From the NCBI RefSeq assembly GCF_000330505.1, contig NW_004191750.1, forward strand, positions 675,076-739,075: a stretch of DNA of 64,000 nucleotides, written 5' to 3'. Numbering within the stretch: the stretch's first letter is position 1; each line of letters begins with the position of its first letter. The DNA comes from Entamoeba invadens IP1 (lineage: Eukaryota > Evosea > Mastigamoebida > Endamoebidae). Position numbers and translations under genes: made by a program. Under the pieces are notes generated by a model that worked only from the letters and a program-made list of their open reading frames with translations, was not told the DNA's origin and searched no databases. Shown in pieces: positions 40,810 through 49,852 of the stretch.

Positions 40810-41171
40810 TTTTAGTTCGAGTTTTGATTTTTTAGTCCAAATTTTGAAGTTTCTTTTTTTTTGGTTATTTCTATAATATGTGTAACAAAGGTCTTTTATT
40901 AAAACTAAAATCATAAAACAAATTACATTTATATTCATAATAATAAAAAATTTATTTTGAATTATTTAATTGTTATTCAAAATGTTATTTATTTTATAAT
41001 TTAAAATGAAAAACAATTATTCTTTGTGAAAAAAACAATAATTTGTTTTTAATTATTTCATTAAAAAAATTATAATTTTTAAATTTAATAAATAATATAG
41101 TAAAAATAATATTAATAAACTAATGTTTTTTTCTTATATTTTAAACTATTAAAAACTAAATAAAATAAAAA
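40810..41171. other. AT-rich intergenic spacer
   Basis: Spacer between the PUF gene start and the stop of the small coiled-coil gene, both minus strand. Very A/T-rich; nothing else recognised. Confidence 0.5.
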
Positions 41172-41486
41172 TCATTTTGATAAATTTGCAACATCTGTAG
41201 TGAGTTGGGAAATATCAACTTTTGTTTGTTCATAAAGTTGATTAAACTGTTGAGCAGACTCTAGGTAACATTCTCTTTCTTTTTTCAGTGTATTTATTTG
41301 TTCTTCCAGTTTACATTGTGTATAATTTAAATCATTATATTCATTATACTTAATGGAATAGTTGTTTTGTAATTGTGCGATTTTTTTCTTAAAGTCATTT
41401 CTAATCGTTTCGTTCTAACGAAAATCACAAACTTGTAAATTAGCACATGTCATCTCTTCGACTTGTCTTTCCACATTGGGGTCCAT
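41172..41486 (-). CDS. Small coiled-coil protein, reading frame broken by an 18-nt segment
   Basis: ATG 41486 opens MDPNVERQVEEMTCANLQ; the frame then meets TAG 41417-41415. Beyond it the same frame continues for 80 codons to TGA 41174-41172 as a strong coiled coil (NDFKKKIAQLQNNYSIKYNE; LEEQINTLKKERECYLESAQ). The 18 nt that include the stop (41432-41415) begin GTTTGT and end TAG, the exact Entamoeba splice words, and their removal gives an open 98-residue protein. So this is either an extremely short intron or a nonsense mutation. The protein family is not recognised; it resembles small coiled-coil subunits in size only. It lies 125 bp from a divergent coiled-coil gene. Confidence 0.55.
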
Positions 41487-41611
41487 TGAATGATCAAGTT
41501 ATTTTTTTTAAACATTTTTACAATTACTTTAATAATACTTATTACCATATCATTATTATACAAATAACTTAAGAAAATAATAAAAAACACAAAAAGAATC
41601 TCAAAAGTGAC

Positions 41612-42662
41612 ATGAGTAGCCCGGACGACATTGAGATGTTTGTTTTGTTTCACAACAATAACATTTTAATAACATTTTCATGAAAAAGTGAAGAAGAAAA
41701 TGACCTGAAGAAAGCGACAGGATTCTCCATACAACGACGACACCTACATCCTCCAACAAATGAATGATTTCAATTGCCACTTGGACCAAATGGTGAAAGA
41801 GCATTTAGAGAATCAAAAGCAGTTTTCTGCGAAATACAAAGAAGCCATCAAATCGATGTCTGAAGAAATTGTGAAGTATCGAGCAACAACCAGCGCAATG
41901 CAAGAAGGCTATTTGAAACTTCTTGAAGACACAAGAAGAGAAAACAACACCACATTTTCAAAGGAAGTCGGGCAGCTGGCGATAAACGAGAAATTACAAG
42001 ACATTCAGAAGAAAATGTCGGCGTCGACGGAACAATTCAACACGCGCAATCGGGAAGTGAAGGAGTTAGTCGAGACCACTGCGAAAAAGTTGAACTTCGA
42101 CGAGATGAAGGCAATGAAAGAGCGCGTCGAGCAGATCGTCAAAGCGTTACGGGAAATCAAAAACACAATGGAGATTGTCGCAACGAAGTCGGAGGATTTA
42201 AAGACCCAACAAATGTTATTAAACGAGGAATTGGGGTATGTATTAGCGAAGGTTTCGCTTGAGCAGAAGACTGCAACGATTGTCAAGAAAGTGATCGAGA
42301 CCAAAAACGTCGAGTTAGTCGCCAAAGCTTTTATTGGCAACCCTAAGATGTTCGATTCCAGAACGCTTAATACTAGCGATCTTTTGGACATTCTCAATCT
42401 CATCTCACTCACTTTCGCGTCAAAAACAAATGTGGTTTTAGTGGAATTAATTGTCGAAATTGGCGATGCGTTTGAAAATGTTGTTCAAAATGTTATTTCC
42501 GATCAAGTCGTTGAGAGGCTCGAGATTGTGATTTCCAGAATAGAAGAATATATAAAGACTCCCTTAGCGCCCAAAACACCAAACGTCGTGACGGCTTATC
42601 GAGTGACGAAGGATCTGATTCAGACTTACAAAATGAAAGTCGCGAATAAATTACCCGAGTGA
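41612..42662 (+). CDS. Coiled-coil protein of unknown function, two exons
   Basis: Proposed exon 1 41612-41637 (MSSPDDIE plus 2 nt), intron 41638-41710 (GTTTGT...GAAG, 73 nt), exon 2 41711-42662: 325 residues. The upstream frame is coding-like (RQDSPYNDDTYILQQMNDFN), which is why I extend beyond the Met at 41760; 41760 is the conservative start. Residues 40-185 are heptad-like (LKLLEDTRRENNTTFSKEV; MKERVEQIVKALREIKNTM); the C-terminal 120 residues look globular and helical. No family recognised. A structural or scaffold role, perhaps with the divergent small coiled-coil neighbour, is only a guess. Confidence 0.65.
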
Positions 42663-42783
42663 GTAAAGTTATTTCCCGTACCATATATTAATAATAATAA
42701 ATAGTTACATTTATAATACAGAAAGCGCTCTTCTGTAATGGATTGAGTCAAAAGAATGAGAAACGATAACGGACGAATCAAAA

Positions 42784-43298
42784 TTAAGCTGATGGCGCTT
42801 TGGTTCTGGAGACACCGACGGTTCTTCCTCTTCTTCCAGTGGTCTTGGTGTGTTGACCTCTGACTCTCAATCCCCAGTAATGTCTAAGACCTCTGTGAGC
42901 TCTCATCTTCTTAAGAGCCTCAATATCTTCTCTAAGTCTAGTTTCGACGGCGTTAGCAATGAGTTGACAGTTCTTTCCGTCCTTAATATCTTTTTGTCTG
43001 TTCAAGAACCAGACGGGGATTTTGTAGTTCAATGGGTTGGTCAAGATGTCAACGACTTTGTCGACTTCGTCGGCCTTTAAAAGACCGGCACGTCTGTTGA
43101 CGTCGATGCCAGCGCGTTTACAAACAAGAAAGGCAAAACGTCTGCCACATCCTTTAATCCCAGTCAACGCATATGGGACCTTTTTCTTACCATCAAGATT
43201 GGTGTTGCATACACGAAGCATGTGCTGGAAGTCCGACTCTTGGGTCACAAAGGCCTATTTGTTAATACACGCATTTTGGGGACTTTTAAACAAACCAT
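42784..43298 (-). CDS. RPS18: 40S ribosomal protein S18 (uS13), first exon is ATG only
   Basis: Exon 1 is the start codon alone (43298-43296), followed by a 41-nt intron (43295-43255, GTTTGT...AAATAG) and exon 2 (43254-42784): 157 residues. Exon 2 begins [15 protein letters not shown], matching S-L-V-x-P-E-x-F-Q-H of animal RPS18 right after Met, which supports the tiny first exon. Other family text: [19 protein letters not shown] and [20 protein letters not shown], then [12 protein letters not shown]. Known role: small-subunit head protein contacting the P-site tRNA region. Introns next to the start codon are common in ribosomal protein genes and may help expression. Confidence 0.95.
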
Positions 43299-43541
43299 CA
43301 CGTCAAATTTTATAGTTTCTTCGATACCACATTCTAGGGTTACTCTATAACTTGTCTAATGGTTTCGTATAATTTTATTTACTATTTTGTATGGTTTATT
43401 GTCGATCAATAATATAGTTTTGTTTTAATTTTAAATATTATATTGTTATAAATAAGGTATAAGGAAATAATTACTATATTTATAGTAAATAGTTGAATTA
43501 AAAAGGTGAGAAAATAAAATAGTTAAATATGGTATAATAAA

Positions 43542-43967
43542 TTAATGATGGGGAGAGTGTCGTCGATGTTCTCGACTACTACTCCGGCTTCTGTGATGAT
43601 CTCGGTCTGATCTGTCCTTTCGGTAAGAACTGTCCCTGTCGTCGCGTTGACGTTTACGCTCTTTTTCTTCTTTATCTTTTTCAAGCTCTTTAAAATGTTG
43701 GTTTATTCGTTCTTTATAACTTTTTATTTCTTTAACAGGAGAAACGTTCCGTTTTCGCCATCTCGAGTGATACTCATCTTCTCGAGATGCTATTGTTTTG
43801 TCAGTAATAAGTTTATTTGAGATATCGTTTGTGTTGTCTTTCTCGTCGTCTGAATTAATGACGTCATGCAACACGTCACTGGGTGCTGTAATTTTGGCTA
43901 TAGTTTTCTTCTTATAAAACGCATCATTTTCGTCAAGCGACAGGGAGATTGAATCACTATCACTCAT
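43542..43967 (-). CDS. RS/RD-rich protein, possible splicing factor
   Basis: 141 residues. Ser/Asp-rich start (MSDSDSISLSLDEND), central block ASREDEYHSRWRKRNVSP, then a Lys/Glu-rich helix and an Arg-Asp-Ser-His tail (SDRDHHRSRSSSREHRR). The centre resembles IADREDEYKKHRR...ISP of the SF3B1 N-terminal region, and the tail is typical of RS-domain splicing proteins. A nuclear, pre-mRNA-linked role is inferred. It is not SF3B1 itself: no HEAT repeats. Low-complexity composition makes family calls weak. No intron seen. Confidence 0.6.
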   Translation of the reverse strand: MSDSDSISLSLDENDAFYKKKTIAKITAPSDVLHDVINSDDEKDNTNDISNKLITDKTIASREDEYHSRWRKRNVSPVKEIKSYKERINQHFKELEKDKEEKERKRQRDDRDSSYRKDRSDRDHHRSRSSSREHRRHSPHH

Positions 43968-44152
43968 TTGTTTTTTTTCAATTTCTTTTTTTTTAATAAG
44001 AATATTATATAGAATAAATTCTAATCAAATCTTATACAAATGTTGGTTGAATAACTAAAAATACAAATGATAAAATAATAAAATAAACCATAAAAATTAA
44101 AAACTAAAATAGTAAATAAAAACAGAGAGAACTCGAGATTAATAAATCCGTA

Positions 44153-45088
44153 ATGAGTGGGATCAACCTTGATTTAAACAACCCGAATCCCCCGTTTCAA
44201 AAAACGAGTCCAACTCGTTCTTCATACAATTACACGATGACTATAATCAGAAAAGTGACATTAAACGTAGCGATGTATAAGACGTATTGCCCAGAGAAAT
44301 TTCCCCCAATGTCAAAGATCTCAAAAATACGCAAAGCACCAGATCCAGTCCTTCCCGTTGGTGAGCGTAAGAAGTATTACGTCTTAAAAAACGATCCTGG
44401 TGACATCGAATTTGGTAGAGAGGATACAGTGATGGCTCTTCGATATGGCAAAGATATTTTAATGAGTGGAACTCCGGAGACGTACAATTTACAGGATGGC
44501 GTCACGACGTGTCGGGGAGAGAAAGTAGCTGCACTTGAGCGGCACTTTGTGATCAAGTACTTTGTCCATCGAGCAAAGATCCCGACTATTTGTTCGTTAG
44601 GGATACAGTGGGAGATAGTTCCGATGGATGACACGTCATCGCAGTTATACAAATCGTTAAGTGAGATGATGCGAGAAAAGGGCGTTGTAGGCGTAGCGGA
44701 GTTTGTGTTGATGAAAAGTTATAATGTGAGGAATATGTGTATTGTATCGACAGAAAGAGGGTTGGTTGGTATCGAAATGCCATGGGGGGAATGCGTGATT
44801 GCGGACGGATTGTCTGTGGCAAGTGAGTGCGACGAAGAACAGAAGAATTGGATGGAGAAATACGTCGACAGTTTACCTACCCGAGTCGAAAAGAAAGAAA
44901 GTAATCCACTGCTGGAAAGAGTGTGGAATAACATTTTATTAAAAAGTAAAGAACAACAAATCGATTTCAATCTCCCTCTAAAAGAAGGGTTCAATCTTAG
45001 TCAAGACGAAAAGAATAAGGCTTTTAAATTGTTTAATTGGAAGGAGGATGTCAATGAAGTACAATTCGAGGATAATTTACTATTGTAA
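44153..45088 (+). CDS. Compact Ku-core protein (Ku80-like), lacks the vWA domain
   Basis: 311 residues. The central part follows the Ku beta-barrel and ring: VTLNVAMYKTYCPEKFPPM, then the key turn IEFGREDTVMALRYGKDILM (compare E-x-x-x-E-D-I-x-x-G-F-x-Y-G-x-D-I in Ku80), then QLYKSLSEMMREKGVVGVAE and CIVSTERGLVGIEMPWGE, matching the end of the core. The last 80 residues are helical. The N-terminal vWA domain (about 240 residues) and the C-terminal arm of eukaryotic Ku are absent, so the size is close to bacterial Ku (about 270-300). There is no room upstream for more exons: the next gene starts 185 bp away on the other strand. Role by family: binding of DNA ends in non-homologous end joining. 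Confidence 0.72.
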   Translation: MSGINLDLNNPNPPFQKTSPTRSSYNYTMTIIRKVTLNVAMYKTYCPEKFPPMSKISKIRKAPDPVLPVGERKKYYVLKNDPGDIEFGREDTVMALRYGKDILMSGTPETYNLQDGVTTCRGEKVAALERHFVIKYFVHRAKIPTICSLGIQWEIVPMDDTSSQLYKSLSEMMREKGVVGVAEFVLMKSYNVRNMCIVSTERGLVGIEMPWGECVIADGLSVASECDEEQKNWMEKYVDSLPTRVEKKESNPLLERVWNNILLKSKEQQIDFNLPLKEGFNLSQDEKNKAFKLFNWKEDVNEVQFEDNLLL

Positions 45089-46254
45089 TTGGTTTGGGTA
45101 ATCAAAAATTTACTATCAATTTTTTTTTTATTAAGTAATTAATTAAAAAAATTGTTTTAATATTTATTATTTTTTTTGAAATTTAAAAAAGTCTTTATAA
45201 TTTTTTTAATGAAATAATTTTATTTAAATTATATTTTATTCTACTTTGAAATAACAATAGTCGAATGGTTAAAATAATTAATTTATAATAATAATTATTA
45301 TTATTTATAATTCATTATAATAAAAAAAAATAAAAGCTTTTAAAAAAAATCTGTCTAATTAAAATAATAATATATAAATTACCACTAGAAACTCTGCCGA
45401 AAAAATGCCAATTTTTTCAAAAGAAAAAGATCTCAACAAAAATAAAAAAAAAGAACTTTATTAGTTTCGAGAAGATTCTATAGTGTTATCCATTGATCAA
45501 GTTGTCATAACAAGATTAACCCGTTTAGCTATCTTGATTTCTGCACATCAATCCCGTATGATTGGTCAGTTTCGCAACTCTTTTTTAAAAAATTAAATCT
45601 CTATCTAATTTTATTTTTTTTCAAAAAACGAATGTACTATACATTGATAGTAAAAATATAATTTAGTCTTATAATTTTTTCAACAAAACGACTTTTAAAG
45701 ACACATAGCAAACGTGTATAATAATGTAATAATTTATTATAGTTTAATTATAAGTAAAAAACTAACAATCGTTTTAAAACGCACTGATTTCTATCAAATT
45801 GAACAACCGGCAAATTATTTCAGTTTAGAAATAGAATTACCAAATTATATCGGGATAATCAGGGAAAGGGTTATTTTGAGTTTCCAAAAAGAGAAAACTG
45901 TTTTGATAAAAACTATTGTCAATATTTCCTTCAAAATGATTAGTATTTCGATAGTAAAATAACTATCTATTCTAATTTGAGGGGTATTAAAAATAATCTT
46001 TGTTTGACTTGATTGCAGAAAAAAGGACCCACTCGTGTAACCAAAAAAATAGTAAAATTCTCGTAGAACTATAGTTTTCCCACAATATTTCCACTCCGCC
46101 GAAATAAAAATTTTCATTTATTTTCCTCTGCTTTTCTCAAAACGGCACTTTCCAACACTTTTCAACCTCAAAATATAGTTGTTCTATACTATATTTATAG
46201 TTCAAGATACTACTTACCCAAAAACGAACGACGGAAACTGAAAAACCACAAGAG
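45089..46254. other. AT-rich intergenic region with a possible relic ORF
   Basis: About 1.2 kb. It contains a codon-like stretch at 45405-45596 (separate entry). Two other frames, plus 45714-45962 and minus 45845-46117, overlap each other and show no family signal. Otherwise A/T runs, followed by the kinase promoter near 46200-46254. Confidence 0.5.
45405..45596 (+). pseudogene. Possible small relic ORF with one in-frame stop
   Basis: ATG 45405 opens 19 codons (MPIFSKEKDLNKNKKKELY), meets TAG 45462-45464, and continues in the same frame for 43 codons to TAA 45594-45596 with text that looks protein-like (DSIVLSIDQVVITRLTRLAI; HQSRMIGQFRNSFL). The second half is richer in G/C than its surroundings. 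No family recognised. The TAG could also be a splice acceptor, in which case this is a last exon. Weak call. Confidence 0.25.
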
Positions 46255-47475
46255 ATGCAGGCCCAACGATACACATACGTCCCTCACCTGCCAAGCTTAT
46301 CAAAGCCCCGTCACAAACACCATCCCTTGACCCAGGAAAGTGTCGGAGACTATTTTGCGCCCTTTAGAAGACAAGTTCGTGGGACTGAGACCCCAATGAT
46401 GCATAAGCCATCAAGGAATTTCCCGCCCTATAGCAAGGAGAACGACATGCAAGTCAAAGCGCTCTTAAAACGATATCAAAAGGTTGGGAGGAGACTAGCG
46501 CGTGGGTCCTATTGGGACATCTATGAAGCTGAAGACACACAAGACCCGAGCAACAAATGTGTATTAAGGGTCTCCAACAAGGGATTGTTACCAAATAGTT
46601 ATAAGAGGGAGATGGAAGTGAATCCGAATATCGCAGACACGACGTACTTAGCCAAATTGATCGATATCGTCTACGACCAACAAAAATTTGTCTTCTATTC
46701 CGTCATGGAGTTATACAAATGTTCTGTGTTGGACGTGATGGAGAACAGAGGACTTTCGATTGAAGAGTCTTTATATGCCATATCAAGTGTAGCAAATGGT
46801 CTTGCCTATTTGAACCGAATTGGATACGTTCACTTGGACGTTAAACCCGACAATATGCTAGTCGACTATAATGGGAAAGTGAAGTTGGGAGACTTTGGAA
46901 CAACACGAAGAATCGGGTCCAATGTCCCGATCTCGGAAACCGGGGACGGAAGATACTGTGCGCCTGAAGTCTTTCGTGGGTCGACTTCCCCACTTGCAGA
47001 TGTGTTCTCTTTAGGTATTTGCTTGTTTGAGATGACGACGAAGATGACATTTCCGACATATGTTTGTTCCTCTACTTCTCCACTTCTAATGAGGGAGAAG
47101 GATACTATTCTTGTATAGTTTCGATACTATACTTTTCGTTATTAATAGAAATAGAGTGACGTGTAGCAATTCAAATTTGAACTGGACGACCCAATCATCA
47201 CGAAGATGTTCCCGAATGAACAGATTGCACGGATGTATGTGCTGATGACGAACTTGGACTACTCGAAGAGACCGCTGCCGGAATATCTTGTAGGGTTTTC
47301 TCTGTTCATGTCAATCACGACGTACGGCATCCACCTTGACAAGTTCTGTGTGAGGTACTCTGACTTGGATGATAGCATTATATCCCCGCCACGGGTTATA
47401 ACGTCGCGCGATTACAGAATGACGGCGCAATACCCTTTATGTAGGAGTGACTATAAACAACCAAACCTCAACTGA
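46255..47475 (+). CDS. Wee1/Myt1-like protein kinase with altered ATP site, two exons
   Basis: Exon 1 46255-47061 (269 codons), intron 47062-47166 (GTTTGT...GTGTAG, 105 nt, phase 0), exon 2 47167-47475: 371 residues. Catalytic loop YVHLDVKPDNMLV (about 190), DFG in KLGDFGTTRRIG, and the Wee1/Myt1-type segment ETGDGRYCAPEVFRGST...ADVFSLGICLFEM (compare EGDPRYMAPELL in Myt1). Family role: inhibitory phosphorylation of cyclin-dependent kinase at mitotic entry. Oddities: the glycine loop reads LARGSYWDIYEAED, missing the second and third Gly, and the beta-3 lysine position reads CVLRVS, apparently Arg for Lys. Catalysis is therefore uncertain, though catalytic Asp and DFG are kept. A Pro-rich basic N-terminus (about 1-60) precedes the domain. 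Confidence 0.8.
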
Positions 47476-47630
47476 ACAACCCGTGTTTGAGTTGTATTAA
47501 ATAGTGAAGAGGAGTCGGTTGTGTGAAGGAGAAGACAGCAAAGAAGGTGAAGGTGTGTACATTTCGTGTTTTTTATCATTTTAGGGTTTCACATGTTTTT
47601 TAGAGATAACAAGAAATAGAGGAAGTCAAT

Positions 47631-48077
47631 TCAATCGTCAGAGGCAGCGCCTGAATCATCGTTTTCTTGATCGTAATCTTCGAATTTGTTGGCATTGTAA
47701 TCATCGAAATCTTCATCATCAAAGACTTGGTTGGCATCCTCTTCAGCTAACATCTTTTTGGCTTCTTTTTTACCTTCAAGGTCTAAACCCCCCTTTGTGG
47801 GAGCTTTAAGAATGGAAGTGTACCGTTTGGGAGGATGAGCAGTGGAATCTTCGGAGAGCTCCGGTGGAAGAAGTGATGAGGGAATACGAAGATATTGACG
47901 AAAGAAGGAGGGGTCGTGTTTGAGGGTCAATTGGTGAAGAGGCTTGTCTTCGTCTAAATAAAACGGCTGTAATTCCCACATTTGAAATAACTCACTGGCT
48001 ACCTCAAAAGCATTGGCAGAGAGGGATTGATCGGATATAAAAATTGGAACGTCATTGTGTTGTATTGGTTGAGACAT
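47631..48077 (-). CDS. Acidic-tailed protein, possible RNA polymerase III subunit RPC31/POLR3G
   Basis: 148 residues. Low-complexity acidic C-terminus (FDDEDFDDYNANKFEDYDQE, ending DSGAASDD), preceded by a Lys-rich block and by PFYLDEDKPLHQLTLKHDPS. The ending resembles the D-D-Y-x-x-x-Y-F-x-D...SDD tail of POLR3G/Rpc31, and the segment ordering (short hydrophobic N-part, Pro-rich centre, Lys, acidic tail) also fits. If right, it belongs to the Pol III-specific trimer with RPC82 and RPC34 that helps initiation. Acidic tails are easily matched by chance, so the name is tentative; the ORF itself looks real. Confidence 0.5.
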   Translation of the reverse strand: MSQPIQHNDVPIFISDQSLSANAFEVASELFQMWELQPFYLDEDKPLHQLTLKHDPSFFRQYLRIPSSLLPPELSEDSTAHPPKRYTSILKAPTKGGLDLEGKKEAKKMLAEEDANQVFDDEDFDDYNANKFEDYDQENDDSGAASDD

Positions 48078-49043
48078 GAATGAGTCTTGAGATTATTTTT
48101 GTTTTTTTTATTGATATTTTATTAATGAAAAATAGAATAAATTACGTACTATATAAATAGTAAAGAAAACTAGTGTATGTTAGTTGCAATTTGTAATTAA
48201 TAAGAATTAATAATAAAATTATTAATTTGATTATTAATTTGAAATGTTGAAAAGAACTTGTTGGGAAAAAAGTGAAAGTAAATTGGAAGGAAAGACATAT
48301 AAACGGCAGATGGATGGAAGAAAAGATGTCAAGAAGAGAAAAGGAAATAAAAACAAAGAAGGGTTTTGATGGTGTATTTCCATTAGAGTATGTATTATAG
48401 TATTGGAAATAATTAATATGGATGTACATTAGATAGTGTCTCGGCTTAAAATTTTTGCATGAGAAAAAGAAGAGCAAACTACACACAAATGCATTTGATT
48501 ACTAAGTTGGAAAAAGAATAAAAGCGAGGATATGAGGCCGAAGACAAATCGAAGTTGACCAAGTTTAGCCTCTCTAATTTGCGCGAGTAATTGATTTGCT
48601 TTGTGAGAAACATTGTGGGTGTTGACGTCATAGGGGTGTTCAAAGACTTGTAAAACTCATGTGTCTTGGCTTATTTCTGTTTTTTGATCCAAATATACAA
48701 TAATTAGCTTTTCTGGGACAATGAACTATAAATTTACTATACAACAAATAAAAACAGCCACGTGTCCACAAAAAGATGCTCTGAAGTCTTGGTTCTAAAA
48801 TAGAATGGCTAATGGCGTTGGGTTATGTTTTATAACGAACCTTTTATTCTTGATTTTACCAACAATTTCCCTTTTTTTCAGGCGTTTAGTTGCTGGGGAG
48901 GTTCTTTTCCAATAACTAAAAATAGATCAAACAAAGGGAAGAGCCCGTTGTTTAGCAACAAAGCGCTTAACTATTCGCACTAAAAAACGCCATGTGGAGC
49001 TTCACATATAAAAGTCAAGAAAAACTGAAAAAAACAAACAGAG
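48078..49043. other. Intergenic region with unassigned coding-like pieces
   Basis: About 1 kb. A purine-rich stretch (about 48240-48410) is open in all three plus frames, for example MLKRTCWEKSESKLEGKTYK from 48244 and MSRREKEIKTKKGFDGVFPL in another frame. A second piece at 48525-48590 reads RGYEAEDKSKLTKFSLSNLR then stop. They could be exons of a small plus-strand gene, but no phase-consistent GTTTGT donor joins them. The minus-strand 114-codon frame is the complement of the purine run. Not annotated as a gene. Confidence 0.35.
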
Positions 49044-49358
49044 ATGCAAGACATGATGAGTCAGGATGAGAAGAGCCCAGTCAGCTTCCTTCAGAACTAT
49101 GTGGTCTGTGTGAGTGGTTACTCCAACGACGAACGACTCTTACTGAAAAACATGATCGACTTCTGTGGTGGGATGTATATGGAAGACATGGAAAGCCGCA
49201 ACGTGACTTACCTTCTGTCTAAAAACCCTATGAGCGACAAGACTAAGCACGCAATGAGATGGGGTGTCCCCGTCCTTACACACCAATGGCTCTTCGACTG
49301 TATGTCAGAGCGAAGACTCCTCTCGATAAATCCCTACCTCATCAATGCACGGAAGTAA
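49044..49358 (+). CDS. Single-BRCT-domain protein
   Basis: 104 residues, almost entirely one BRCT domain: FLQNYVVCVSGYSNDERLLL at strand 1, FCGGMYMEDMESRNVTYLL with the conserved Gly-Gly, KTKHAMRWGVPVLTHQWLFD with the signature Trp, and RRLLSINPYLI closing helix 3. The text is nearest to BRCT repeats of TopBP1/Dpb11/Rad4. In the family BRCT domains bind phosphopeptides or other BRCTs in DNA-damage checkpoints. Being only one domain, it may be an adaptor. No intron signals; the start is fixed by the short leader before the first strand. Confidence 0.85.
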   Translation: MQDMMSQDEKSPVSFLQNYVVCVSGYSNDERLLLKNMIDFCGGMYMEDMESRNVTYLLSKNPMSDKTKHAMRWGVPVLTHQWLFDCMSERRLLSINPYLINARK

Positions 49359-49852
49359 TGTAAACTAATTCACTGTAATTGATATTACGTATTTTTTCTT
49401 CGGTATTTTCGCCTTTTCCGCTCAATCTTTCCGACTCTCGTAATCTTCATTTCAACTTTTTTTCTGTCTTTTCTTGACTTTTATTCCCTGCTTCTTGAAT
49501 AAACTATATTTCTTTGATTCATATACCAATCAATTTATTATAATAAATTTGTGTTCCTTTTTTCCTTCTTTTTTTAACATATTTACACACAAAAAAACTC
49601 TTTCTTTTCGTTTCGAGAAGAGAGTTTCGAAGCCAATTGAGCAATAAAAACAAATGATTTTTTATTTTGATTCAAAAACCATTCAAATATTAATATAACA
49701 TTATTAATTAAATTATAAATTTATTGTTAACTATATATTATTATAAAGAATAATTTAATTTACTATTAAGTTATAATAATTTTTTGTATACAAACACAGC
49801 AAATATTTTTTTGGATTAAAAAAATTATCAATTTTGAAAAAAACTCAAAACG
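49359..49852. other. Intergenic spacer
   Basis: About 0.5 kb, pyrimidine-rich near 49380-49620 then A/T-rich. It holds the 3' region of the BRCT gene and the promoter of the glucosidase II beta gene. No gene seen. Confidence 0.5.

Noticed and set aside
45845..46117. Minus ORF resembling bits of the tRNase Z N-terminus (IFNTP; FISAEWKYCG)
   Set aside because: The two similar pieces occur in the reverse order to that in tRNase Z, and similarity is limited to a few residues; probably chance.
48142..48486. 114-codon minus-strand ORF rich in Phe, Leu and Ser
   Set aside because: Complement of a purine-rich run; composition explains the long frame.
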